Assembly: GCF_014201355.1 (NCBI RefSeq)
Contig: NZ_JACHEG010000002.1
Location: forward strand, 1,054,001 to 1,118,000
Direction: 5' to 3'
DNA from: Aliirhizobium wenxiniae
Lineage (GTDB): Bacteria > Pseudomonadota > Alphaproteobacteria > Rhizobiales > Rhizobiaceae
DNA length: 64,000 nt
The position numbers and the translations under genes were made by a program. Below are positions 43,513-51,290 of this stretch, one piece after another; position 1 is the stretch's first letter; every line of letters starts with the position of its first letter. Under the pieces are notes generated by a model. The model did not search any database. It saw nothing but the letters and a program-made list of their open reading frames with translations, and had not been told where the DNA came from.

Positions 43513-43709
43513 CGTGCATCACTGCGCGACATGGCGGGTTGTCGCATAATCGATACAGATCCGTTGGCCTTCTACTCGCGGAAGATGTGCAGCAGTCAAA
43601 GGCCACTCTTGTTTCGGCTCATCAACAGCGTTACAAATTGACGCAGGCCTTGAGGAGGGCCCGGGATTTCGATCTCAGCACAACTATGCCTTTGGGAGGA
43701 GGCGTGGGA

Positions 43710-44357
43710 ATGCAGACACTCACAATCATCATCGCAGACGATCATCCCCTGTTTCGCGGCGCGCTGGTCCAGACGCTTCAGGCAATGGCAGAGGATGTCA
43801 CCATCATCGAATGCGGCGAGTTTTCCGCCGCGCTCAAGGCAGCCGACGAACATCCGGATGCCGACCTGATGCTGCTTGACCTTGCCATGCCAGGTGTCAG
43901 CGGATTTTCCGGGCTGATGACGCTGAGGGCGCAGTTTTCGGCGCTTCCGATCGTCATCGTATCGGCAACGGACGACAGCAGCACCGTGCGCCGGTCGATC
44001 GAACTGGGTGCGTCCGGCTTCATTCCGAAATCATCCGGCCTCGACGACATACGCATGGCGGTCAAGACAGTGCTCGACGGTGGGATATTCTCACCCGGCA
44101 GCGACACCAGCCAGCCGGAGGACGATCCCATGCTGATCGAAATTCTCGACCGGCTGAAGACGCTGACACCGCAGCAGAACCGGGTGCTCACCATGCTTGC
44201 CGAAGGCCTGCTCAACAAGCAGATCGCCTATGAGCTGGGTGTCTCGGAAGCGACGATCAAGGCGCATGTCTCGGCGATCCTTCTGAAGCTCAATGTTGAC
44301 AGTCGAACCCAGGCTGTGATCAAGCTCGGCAAGATCAACATGGCCATGGTGGCGTAA
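43710..44357 (+). CDS. LuxR/NarL-type response regulator
   Basis: 215 residues from ATG 43710; GGAGGAGGCGTGGGA precedes it, whereas ATG 43686 lacks a site. Receiver: acidic D10/D11, phospho-acceptor D57 in LMLLDLAMPGVSG, then VIVSATDDSS and the Lys in FIPKSSG. LuxR HTH at about 150-205: LTPQQNRVLTMLAEGLLNKQ, SEATIKAHVSAILLKL. No kinase is adjacent. An orphan regulator; possible partners include the hybrid kinase at 4403 but nothing in the sequence shows this. Confidence 0.9.
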   Translation: MQTLTIIIADDHPLFRGALVQTLQAMAEDVTIIECGEFSAALKAADEHPDADLMLLDLAMPGVSGFSGLMTLRAQFSALPIVIVSATDDSSTVRRSIELGASGFIPKSSGLDDIRMAVKTVLDGGIFSPGSDTSQPEDDPMLIEILDRLKTLTPQQNRVLTMLAEGLLNKQIAYELGVSEATIKAHVSAILLKLNVDSRTQAVIKLGKINMAMVA

Positions 44358-44558
44358 GCAGAAAAAGGATTTTATTCCTCTCCGAGCTTTACGTGCAGGT
44401 GACATTCGGCTAAAATCAGGTGTGCCGGAGACGCTCTTTGGCATTGGGCGCTGAATGCCGGGATCGGTGAGCGCGTCATCTCTGATTGAAGGCTGCATGG
44501 CGCCCCTCTTCAAGCGGTCGCGGACTGGAGCCGGGTAAAGGCCGGGGCACGGGCGAAG

Positions 44559-45221
44559 ATGCTGTCACATGACGCCATATGGAACGCGATCGACAGGCTT
44601 GCCGAACGTCATCAACTGACGCCATCCGGGCTTGCGAGGCGGGCCGGACTGGATCCGACCTCGTTCAATCGTTCAAAGCGTCTGGGGCCTGACGGGCGGC
44701 TGCGCTGGCCCTCGACGGAATCGATCTCGAAGGTACTCGATGCGACCGGGGCCACGATCGACCAATTCATGAGCTATCTGCCCGCCGGCGGCCGCAACCA
44801 GATACCCGAGGGTAATTTTCCGCCGCAGGCCGGCAATATTCCGTTGCTCGGCTTTGCCCAGGCAGGTGCCGGCGGCTTTTTCGACGATGGTGGATTTCCG
44901 GCCGGACAGGGCTGGGATGTCGTCGAGTTTCCCGTCGATCCGTCACGCAAGGCGGGCGTCTATGCGCTCGAGGTGCAGGGGGAATCGATGATGCCGCTTT
45001 ATCGCGACGGTGACGTGCTGATTGTCGAGCCGGGCGCGCAGGTGAGACGCGGCGACCGCGTCGTGTTGAAAACCAAGGAGGGTGAAGTGATGGCCAAGGT
45101 GCTGGCACGCCAGAGCCCGAAAAGCGTTGAAGTGATGTCGCTCAACCCGGAGCATCCCAACCGGACCTTTGATCTTGTCGATGTGGAGTGGATGGCCCGG
45201 ATCATCTGGGCGAGCCAGTAA
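44559..45221 (+). CDS. XRE/S24 family transcriptional regulator (CI/LexA-like peptidase)
   Basis: 220 residues. The N-terminal HTH (ERHQLTPSGLARRAGLDPTS) resembles phage repressors. A C-terminal S24 peptidase domain has nucleophile S143 (VQGESMMPLYRDGD) and K180 (GEVMAKVL), spaced 37 residues exactly as in LexA. An Ala-Gly candidate cleavage site lies at 102-103 or 104-105 (GFAQAGAGG). It could therefore be self-cleaved on DNA damage. No phage genes surround it, so it is likely a chromosomal regulator; targets unknown. No clear LexA box (GAAC-N7-GTTC) was seen upstream. Confidence 0.85.
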   Translation: MLSHDAIWNAIDRLAERHQLTPSGLARRAGLDPTSFNRSKRLGPDGRLRWPSTESISKVLDATGATIDQFMSYLPAGGRNQIPEGNFPPQAGNIPLLGFAQAGAGGFFDDGGFPAGQGWDVVEFPVDPSRKAGVYALEVQGESMMPLYRDGDVLIVEPGAQVRRGDRVVLKTKEGEVMAKVLARQSPKSVEVMSLNPEHPNRTFDLVDVEWMARIIWASQ

Positions 45222-45266
45222 GGTCCAAGTTTTCGCCTTTACCGGCTACAGGAACAAATTCCCAGC

Positions 45267-46154
45267 TCAATATAACCCGTTTGGAAAATAGCGCAGATAG
45301 AGATCCTGCAGCCTGCCGTTACGGGACAGTTCGGCGAGTGCCTGATCGAAGGCCGAGACCAGAAGCGGGTCGGTGCGACGCACCATGACGGACAGGCCCT
45401 CGCCCAGGAATTTTTCCGAAAGATAAGGACCGTCGAAAAGCATGCAGCATTTTTCAGAAGCGTCGCTGGCGACCCAGAAGGGCAATCTCAATCCATCGGA
45501 AAAAACGGCGTCGATCTTTTTTTCCTTCAAAGCCGCAGTCATTGCCTCACCGGTTTCGAACGGCACGGCGATGATGCCTGGAAAAAATGCCTTGAGCATC
45601 GCCTCATGCGCGGTTTCCTCGACCACGCCGACACGACGCCCGGCAAGGGCTGCAGCAGTATCGCCCGGTATGTCGGCGGAGCGGCTTTTGGCAAAACGCG
45701 CCGGGATGCCGATATAGGAGCGGGAGAACAAAAAACGCTCCCGCCGGTCCGGATTGACCGCGATGCCAGCCATCACCGCCTCACCGCCATTGGCCTCCAA
45801 TGTCCTTTCCAGTTCGTCGAACGGTATGGCCTGGATCTGGCATTTGGCCTCAAGCTTCAGTTCAGCGCAGATCTCGCGGGCAAGATCGACGTTGAAACCG
45901 GATAGGCGCCCCGTCTGGTCGGTGAAGTTGAAAGGCGGAAAATCCACGGTTGTCAGAATGCGCAGGCGAACGATCGTCGACAGATCCGGGCGGGCCAAGC
46001 GTTCGCGGCTGTCGAACATCAGCGGCAGGCGATCTCCACTTTCGGATGCAAGGCTCGTCGGGGGTGCTGTGGAAGCGGCCGCCAACATCATGAAAGCTGC
46101 AAAGAGATCGCGCGCCCCCCGCCAAACTAGGGATGTAATCATCCGGTGCCTCAT
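45267..46154 (-). CDS. Orphan periplasmic amino-acid-type solute-binding protein
   Basis: 295 residues. Signal/TM start RMITSLVWRGARDLFAAFMM. SBP_bac_3 fold: LRILTTVDFPPFNFTDQTGR, LSGFNVDLAREICAELKLEA, AIPFDELERTLEANGGEAVM, RFLFSRSYIGIPAR. No permease or ATPase nearby. It is divergent from the GT2 gene; the two starts (46154 and 46224) share a 69-base promoter region. ATG 46142 is an alternative start. It may deliver to a remote importer or act as a sensory subunit. Confidence 0.8.
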   Translation of the reverse strand: MRHRMITSLVWRGARDLFAAFMMLAAASTAPPTSLASESGDRLPLMFDSRERLARPDLSTIVRLRILTTVDFPPFNFTDQTGRLSGFNVDLAREICAELKLEAKCQIQAIPFDELERTLEANGGEAVMAGIAVNPDRRERFLFSRSYIGIPARFAKSRSADIPGDTAAALAGRRVGVVEETAHEAMLKAFFPGIIAVPFETGEAMTAALKEKKIDAVFSDGLRLPFWVASDASEKCCMLFDGPYLSEKFLGEGLSVMVRRTDPLLVSAFDQALAELSRNGRLQDLYLRYFPNGLY

Positions 46155-46223
46155 TATGATCGTCTGCGGGTCAGGCAGGAGCCCCCCCTATCGGTTGCTC
46201 CTTGGGGACGGTGTAACAGAACC

Positions 46224-48173
46224 ATGCGCTTCGGGGAATATCCGCCGCAGGGATCGGCGATCTATGACGACGAGCCTGCCACGAGCTTGCCGAACGGCAG
46301 TTCTGATGGCCATCAGGCCAATGACCAAGATTTTCGGGGAGAGGCTGATCCGGATCCAGCGGAGGCCGAGGCCGCGGTTCTTGCCGCTCTCGGTTTCTCC
46401 AAGCCGATGATTGCCCGAATGCACGAGCGCGCGCTGCGTCACGGCACGTCGATCGAAGCCGAGCTGCTGCGCTCCGGCGAGGTGTGCGAAGAGGCCTATT
46501 ACGGCGCGATCGCGCGGTTGCTGCGGTTGCCTTTCATCGACACGATCGATCCCGGCCTTGTGCAGGACGCAATGACGCTGGACAGCCAGCTTATACGTCC
46601 GACCATGATCCGGCTTGCTCATCGCAGGCGGGAGCCGGAAACGGTCATCGTGCCGGAGGCGGCGCGACTGACGGAACTTGCCGCAGCCCTGACCACCATG
46701 CCCATGCTCGGCCGGAACCTTGCCATCACGACACCAGGCGCCATTCGCAAGGCCGTGTGGGCTGCGGGAGCCGGACGGCGCGGGCAGGAAACGACGAACG
46801 GGCTTTTCGAGCGGCAACCAGCTTTCTCCGCCCGGACGGTGCTTTCGGGCGAGCAGGGATTTTTCGCAGGTGCGCTCGTCGCCGGAACGAGCGCGGCCTT
46901 CCTCATCATACCGGTCGTGACGCTTCTCAGCCTGCATATCATTCTGTCTCTGACCTATCTTGCTTCGCTATTGCTGCGGCTGACGGCGCTTGCTTTGAAG
47001 ATGCATCTGCCGCGCCCTGCTACGAGGTTCAACCTCAAAGCCGACCCGTTACCGCGCTACACGGTCATGGTGGCGCTTTACCGAGAAACCCCCGTCGTCG
47101 GCCAACTCATAGCCTGCCTCGAACGGCTCGACTGGCCCCATACACTCATCGATATCAAGCTCGTCTGCGAGGACGACGACGCCGAAACGATTGCCGCGCT
47201 GACCGCGCTTGAACCCGGACCACAGTTCGAAATCGTCACTGTGCCGCCAATCGGTCCGCGAACCAAGCCAAAGGCACTTACCTATGCGCTCTCTTCGGCA
47301 CGGGGTGAATTTCTGGCCATATATGACGCGGAAGACCGGCCGCACCCGCTGCAACTGCGCGAAGCGCACGCCACCTTTGTCAACGGGCCGCCCGAACTGG
47401 CCTGCCTGCAGGCGCCGCTGATCATTGCCAATGCCCGGAAATCACCGCTCAGCGCCCTGTTCTCGCTTGAATATTCAGCACTGTTCAGGGGGCTTCTACC
47501 GATGCTTGCCAGGCGAAGAATGCCCCTGCCGCTCGGAGGAACGTCCAATCATTTCAAAACCGAAATATTAAAGAAAGTCGGCGGCTGGGATCCATATAAT
47601 GTGACCGAGGACGCGGATATGGGGCTGCGCCTCTATCGGCTCGGCTACCGTTCGGACGTGTTGACCTGCCAGACACTGGAGGACGCGCCGGTACAGATTT
47701 CCGTCTGGATGGCGCAACGCGCCCGCTGGTATAAAGGCTGGCTGCAGACATGGCTGGTGCTGATGCGCGATCCGGCGAGGCTGATGCGGGAGATGGGCCT
47801 GCCCGCTTTTGTGACTTTCCAGCTGATGGTGGGCGGGATGCTGATCTCGGCATTGCTTCACCCCTTGATCTTCGTTTTCCTCTGGCTCGGGGCATCCGCC
47901 ATGCTCGACGCACCAAAAAACGACCTGCCGCTCGGTGTCGTCTCGCTGTTCGTCATGGATTTCGTCAACATCCTCGGAAGCTACCTGATCTTCCTGGGAT
48001 TGGGGGTCGGTTCGATGATCGACCATGAAAAGCGGCAGATCGGCTGGCGATGGGTGATGGTGCCATTCTACTGGCTGATGATCTCTGTTGCAGCCTGGCG
48101 GGCGGTAATCGAACTCAAGACCAATCCGTTCCACTGGAACAAAACACCGCATGCGCCGACATCAACAGACTGA
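46224..48173 (+). CDS. GT2 family glycosyltransferase with N-terminal GspE/MshE-like domain
   Basis: 649 residues from ATG 46224 (MRFGEYPPQGS). Residues ~55-170 resemble the N-terminal domain of type II secretion GspE/MshE ATPases (HGTSIEAELLRSGEVCEEAY, AIARLLRLPFIDTIDP). Two TM helices follow (~217-260). Then a GT2 core: RYTVMVALYRE, CEDDDAET (acidic UDP-sugar site), YDAEDRP, TEDADMGLRLY (base), QRARWYKGWLQ (Q-x-x-R-W). Three to four C-terminal TMs. This is the layout of processive membrane polysaccharide synthases. A GspE-type N-terminus is also known in NfrB-like proteins, where it binds cyclic-di-GMP; the binding residues here are not conclusive. The neighbour is a convergent GH5 cellulase. 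Confidence 0.87.
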   Translation: MRFGEYPPQGSAIYDDEPATSLPNGSSDGHQANDQDFRGEADPDPAEAEAAVLAALGFSKPMIARMHERALRHGTSIEAELLRSGEVCEEAYYGAIARLLRLPFIDTIDPGLVQDAMTLDSQLIRPTMIRLAHRRREPETVIVPEAARLTELAAALTTMPMLGRNLAITTPGAIRKAVWAAGAGRRGQETTNGLFERQPAFSARTVLSGEQGFFAGALVAGTSAAFLIIPVVTLLSLHIILSLTYLASLLLRLTALALKMHLPRPATRFNLKADPLPRYTVMVALYRETPVVGQLIACLERLDWPHTLIDIKLVCEDDDAETIAALTALEPGPQFEIVTVPPIGPRTKPKALTYALSSARGEFLAIYDAEDRPHPLQLREAHATFVNGPPELACLQAPLIIANARKSPLSALFSLEYSALFRGLLPMLARRRMPLPLGGTSNHFKTEILKKVGGWDPYNVTEDADMGLRLYRLGYRSDVLTCQTLEDAPVQISVWMAQRARWYKGWLQTWLVLMRDPARLMREMGLPAFVTFQLMVGGMLISALLHPLIFVFLWLGASAMLDAPKNDLPLGVVSLFVMDFVNILGSYLIFLGLGVGSMIDHEKRQIGWRWVMVPFYWLMISVAAWRAVIELKTNPFHWNKTPHAPTSTD

Positions 48174-48223
48174 AACCGCATGACGACAATTTCCGTCGAG
48201 TGCGTTTAGACGCTTTACCGGTC

Positions 48224-49276
48224 TCACGGACCTTCGAGCAGGATCTTCATGCGCGGATCATCCGGCGTTGCGCCCGAAAAGTCCTGCGCATCGGGTCCGC
48301 CCGGGTCGATCGAATACCAGAAGCCCTGATCAGGCGTATGGTAGCCTTTCTGTCCTGCATAGACACCAAACCAGGTGTAGCCGGTCCAGACATCGGTATT
48401 GGCCGAAAAATATGCCAGAAGGTCTCGCAGTTCCTTATAACAGGCCTCATTTTTGGCTACCGCGAATTCGCCGAGAAACAGCCGCATCCTGTTGGCGCGC
48501 GCCCACTCCGTCGCCTCGACCAGAACCGAGGTGCCGGATCCGGGATTGCAGATCTGCTTCTGTCCGGCACTGTAGTCGTCAAGATAACGGTGAACGTCGA
48601 TGACCAGATTGTTGCCGGGATCACGGACGAGCGGCCCAAGCGGCTTTCCAAGCGGTTTCCCCGTCCATGACAGGTCGTGGGCGAAACCGTATCCATCCAG
48701 TAGAATCGTGTTGGTCGCGCCGATTGCGCGAATATCGCCCAGCACCCTATTGTAGGTCGCAGCAAGCTTGATGCCATCCACATCGTGCGGCTCATTCATG
48801 ATGCCGAACATGACGCGGGGATTTGCCTTGAATTTCATCGCGAGCCTGACCCAGAGATCAGAAAAATGGGCGGCCGAGACTTCCTGAGCCTCGCCGATGA
48901 TGACCTCATTCTTCGGTTGCCTGTCGAAATTGAGGTCCCGGCGCATGAAGTTATGCACATCGACAATGACGGTGGCCCCAGCACTCGTCAGAAAATCAAC
49001 CTCCCGTTCAAGCGCCGCAAGCACGGTTGGATCGAGATCTCCGCCGAGCCTAGGCTGAATCCATTCCCAGGCGAAAACCAGGCGGAAAACGCGCATGCCC
49101 TTGCCCAGGTAATATTTCATTCCCTCATCGGTCGCCCAGGTAGTGGACTGGGTATAATAACCGTTATTCCCGACGAGATTGACGCCACGCCCGAATAGGA
49201 GGTTCGTCGAAGCAGCCGATACAGGGAAGCCCAAAAGCACGATGAAGAGACCAAGCAATGCGGCAAACTTCTGCAT
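48224..49276 (-). CDS. Secreted GH5 family cellulase/glycoside hydrolase
   Basis: 350 residues from ATG 49276. Signal peptide MQKFAALLGLFIVLLGFPVS, cleaved near AA-STN. Catalytic acid/base E162 in FGIMNEPHD and nucleophile E270 in LFLGEFAV, with HNF and WEW segments of the clan-A barrel. Acts outside the cytoplasm on a beta-glucan; endoglucanase is the default prediction. It converges with the GT2 gene (51 bases between stops), which suggests a synthesis and trimming pair for one polysaccharide. A GTG start at 49312 is possible but gives no better signal peptide. Confidence 0.85.
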   Translation of the reverse strand: MQKFAALLGLFIVLLGFPVSAASTNLLFGRGVNLVGNNGYYTQSTTWATDEGMKYYLGKGMRVFRLVFAWEWIQPRLGGDLDPTVLAALEREVDFLTSAGATVIVDVHNFMRRDLNFDRQPKNEVIIGEAQEVSAAHFSDLWVRLAMKFKANPRVMFGIMNEPHDVDGIKLAATYNRVLGDIRAIGATNTILLDGYGFAHDLSWTGKPLGKPLGPLVRDPGNNLVIDVHRYLDDYSAGQKQICNPGSGTSVLVEATEWARANRMRLFLGEFAVAKNEACYKELRDLLAYFSANTDVWTGYTWFGVYAGQKGYHTPDQGFWYSIDPGGPDAQDFSGATPDDPRMKILLEGP

Positions 49277-49630
49277 GGAGATTTTTTTTCCCGAAATAAC
49301 GTGCGTCGTCACAATTGTCTGGCGTCATCCATCACATCAACATGCGAAAGATGACAAACACATTTTCAAAAAAGCAAAGTCGAACCGAACTCCCGCTCAC
49401 ATTTCCGACAGATGCAATACAACAATGAAAACTTCCTCGCGTATTGTCACGATTATTTCCCAGACCCGCAACACAACAATTTTTTATTTACTTGATTTTC
49501 GCTCCCCAATAACAGGCCTACACACGCGGACGCTGCAAAACATATTAATAGATCAATTTATCCTTATTGACTCGATGGCATGCCCGACTATCTTCAATGC
49601 AGGGAGGCTGGAGAAGCAGGATGGGAACTC
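49277..49630 (+). promoter_or_regulatory. AT-rich intergenic region with a promoter for the KTSC gene
   Basis: 354 bases without a supported gene. Counted GC is 38%, 32% and 42% in lines 49321-49380, 49441-49500 and 49501-49560, far below the rest of the window. TTGACT (49567-49572), 16 bases, TATCTT (49589-49594) fits a sigma-70 promoter, and GGGAACTC leads into ATG 49631. Nothing else is recognised. Confidence 0.5.
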
Positions 49631-49831
49631 ATGCGTATCCACCTCAGATCAAAGCTTATCGATTCCATCGAGTATGACGAAATGTCGTTCCGCATGACGG
49701 TATTCATGTCCAACGGGCAGGTCCGCGAGTTTTGCGAGGTTCCCGTCGTTGTCATCGCTGATCTTTGTGATGCAAGTTCGCCTGGCAACTATTACATGCG
49801 CGCGATTCGTAATCGATATCCTGCGCCCTGA
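49631..49831 (+). CDS. KTSC domain protein
   Basis: 66 residues. Matches the KTSC pattern: a start like R-x-H-L-x-S-x-x-I-x-S-I-x-Y-D (MRIHLRSKLIDSIEYDEMSF), then VFMSNGQVREFCEVPVVVIA and SSPGNYYMRAIRNRYP. KTSC is a small DNA/RNA- or protein-interaction fold found in restriction and ribonucleoprotein contexts. ATG 49631 is chosen because the longer frame from 49580 adds unrelated sequence. It sits in the lower-GC stretch. Confidence 0.75.
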   Translation: MRIHLRSKLIDSIEYDEMSFRMTVFMSNGQVREFCEVPVVVIADLCDASSPGNYYMRAIRNRYPAP

Positions 49832-49913
49832 AATCATGCCGGCATACCAACCAAGACGGGTGGTCGTTGATGGCCTTATCCGGCTGCGGTGCTGGAACGC
49901 TGAGACGCAGCCT

Positions 49914-50645
49914 TCAGTCTAGCCCAGAAAAAGCGAACAGCTCGGACATTCTGAGTTCTAGCTGCCACGGCGTAATTCGCCGCACCAAGCCCTTCTTCTC
50001 CAACGTTTTCATCGCTCGTGTCACGGTCTCTGCTGAGGTTCCGATGTGGTCAGCGATATCATGCCTGGATATTGGTACCGTAAGCACCTGATTTTCATCG
50101 TCGAAATGTTGAGCATGGCCGCAACAGTCGACGAGAAAAACCGCGAGCCGTCGTGTAACGTCGAGTGCTCCCATAACAATAAGCCGCCGTTGAGCCAGCC
50201 GAATGTCATGACTGGCCTTTAAGAGCAATTTCTGCTGGATACGAGGGCGGCGTGGAAGATATTTCTCCAAATCCTTGATGGGAAATTTATACGCTGTGCA
50301 ATTGGTCACGGCTTCCGCCGAGTTGAAAAAACAGCCATCACGAGGCAAACCGAAGAAGTCGCCGGGCCAAAACAACGCCACGCTTTGTCGAACCCCGTTA
50401 CGGATCGTATGCCTTCCCTGAACAACTCCCTCATCCAGATAATACAGGTGTTTTGCTCGTTCGCCCTGCATGAAAATCGGAGCGGAGTGAGCCTTTACTG
50501 TGAGAAGTTCACCAAGCAGCAGAAGCTCAGTCCTCTCGCTAGGTAGCAGTTCGATAGTCGATCCATTTTGGTCACTCGACTGCCATGGATGTTCAGCCCG
50601 AAGAGCCAAACTCGGCTGATCGGTTCGTGCGGCACGGAATTTCAT
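49914..50645 (-). CDS. Crp/Fnr family transcriptional regulator (FixK-like)
   Basis: 243 residues. Cyclic-nucleotide-binding-type barrel (FMQGERAKHLYYLDEGVVQG, FWPGDFFGLP), long dimer helix, and HTH ISRHDIADHIGTSAETVTRA. The recognition helix has E-x-V-T-R, close to the E-x-x-S-R of FNR/FixK proteins that read TTGAT-N4-ATCAA. There is no N-terminal cysteine cluster, so it should not sense oxygen through an Fe-S cluster itself. GC near 50% in parts. A 9-bp-arm palindrome and an Fnr-like box lie within 115 bases upstream. Confidence 0.88.
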   Translation of the reverse strand: MKFRAARTDQPSLALRAEHPWQSSDQNGSTIELLPSERTELLLLGELLTVKAHSAPIFMQGERAKHLYYLDEGVVQGRHTIRNGVRQSVALFWPGDFFGLPRDGCFFNSAEAVTNCTAYKFPIKDLEKYLPRRPRIQQKLLLKASHDIRLAQRRLIVMGALDVTRRLAVFLVDCCGHAQHFDDENQVLTVPISRHDIADHIGTSAETVTRAMKTLEKKGLVRRITPWQLELRMSELFAFSGLD

Positions 50646-50671
50646 TTTAACCTAACAGTCTAGGTGGTCGC

Positions 50672-50700
50672 ACAAAAGTCGCTCTCAAACTGACTTTTGT
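50672..50700. promoter_or_regulatory. Inverted repeat upstream of the Crp/Fnr gene
   Basis: ACAAAAGTC (50672-50680) and GACTTTTGT (50692-50700) are perfect 9-bp arms with an 11-base spacer, 27 bases before the ATG of the minus-strand regulator gene. Position suits an operator or an mRNA 5' hairpin for that gene. Confidence 0.5.
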
Positions 50701-50755
50701 CAGTGCGTCGCACCTCTATCGCTGCAAGTTATGACCCGCTCCATCGGCAGATTCT

Positions 50756-50769
50756 TTGATTAGGAACAA
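50756..50769. promoter_or_regulatory. Fnr/FixK-like box
   Basis: TTGAT-TAGG-AACAA matches 9 of 10 fixed positions of the anaerobox TTGAT-N4-ATCAA. It is 47 bases before the small gene at 50817 and 111 bases before the divergent Crp/Fnr gene. It suggests control of one or both by an Fnr-type protein, perhaps the neighbouring one. Confidence 0.45.
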
Positions 50770-50816
50770 GCGGATGGAATTTTACGCAGTGCGATAATCA
50801 TTGCAGGGAGCCATGC

Positions 50817-50969
50817 TTGGAGGATTTCATCGCGCGCAAGAATATCGAGCGCTATAAAAAGCTGCTGGAGGAACGGAGCTGGACCGCTCTGGAGCGGCAA
50901 ACGCTTTTAAACCTCATCCAAGAAGAAGAGCATAAGCTGATTAGCAAGGGGTCCGGCCGCGACAAATAA
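50817..50969 (+). CDS. Small 50-residue helical protein
   Basis: TTG start at 50817 with AGGGAG 6 bases upstream; stop TAA 50967-50969. It reads LEDFIARKNIERYKKLLEER, then SWTALERQTLLNLIQEEEHK and ends SKGSGRDK. Very short proteins of the form (M)EDF-ARxNIERF--LL----D-xRR-TL--LL-EEE-KL recur across Rhizobiales with no known function. Amphipathic helices, no cysteine, no TM. Overlooked by ATG-based gene calling because of its TTG start and length. Confidence 0.65.
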   Translation: MEDFIARKNIERYKKLLEERSWTALERQTLLNLIQEEEHKLISKGSGRDK

Positions 50970-51033
50970 ACCGCACCGCCTTTACCGAAAGTGGCGGTCA
51001 CCGCACATCGTTGCACGTAGCTACACGCACGCG

Positions 51034-51061
51034 AGTGCCTAGCCTTATCTTCCTAGGCACT
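51034..51061 (+). terminator. Hairpin after the small protein gene
   Basis: AGTGCCTAG (51034-51042) pairs with CTAGGCACT (51053-51061), loop 10 bases, followed by TTGTCATTTT. Likely terminator for the plus-strand gene at 50817; it also separates it from the tRNA on the opposite strand. Confidence 0.6.
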
Positions 51062-51095
51062 TTGTCATTTTAATAAACACTGATGGCAAAATCGC

Positions 51096-51169
51096 TGGAG
51101 CGGGTGAAGGGAATCGAACCCTCGTATTCAGCTTGGGAAGCTGCTGCTCTACCATTGAGCTACACCCGC
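51096..51169 (-). tRNA. tRNA-Gly (anticodon CCC)
   Basis: The minus strand folds as a 7-bp acceptor stem (GCGGGTG/CACCCGC), D arm GCTC-AATGGTA-GAGC, anticodon loop TTCCCAA (CCC), a 4-base variable loop, T arm GAGGG-TTCGATT-CCCTT, discriminator T and encoded CCA. All stems pair except the outer anticodon pair (G27/A43). Confidence 0.95.
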
Positions 51170-51290
51170 TTGCGCCACGCAGGTTTCCAACAACGGATGG
51201 CGGCTGTCAAGGCCGGGTGGGTTGTCTGCGGCATCGGGATTGGTCGAGCAAATCCGGTTCGAAACGCCCAACCGGGACCGAGCGTGACGC

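Noticed and set aside
44358..44558. LexA-type box upstream of the S24 regulator
   Set aside because: No GAAC-N7-GTTC pair with correct spacing was found in the gap.
46000..51095. Duplicated tRNA-Gly 3' end marking an island boundary
   Set aside because: Scanning for the T-arm/acceptor sequence outside the tRNA gene found no second copy in the window.
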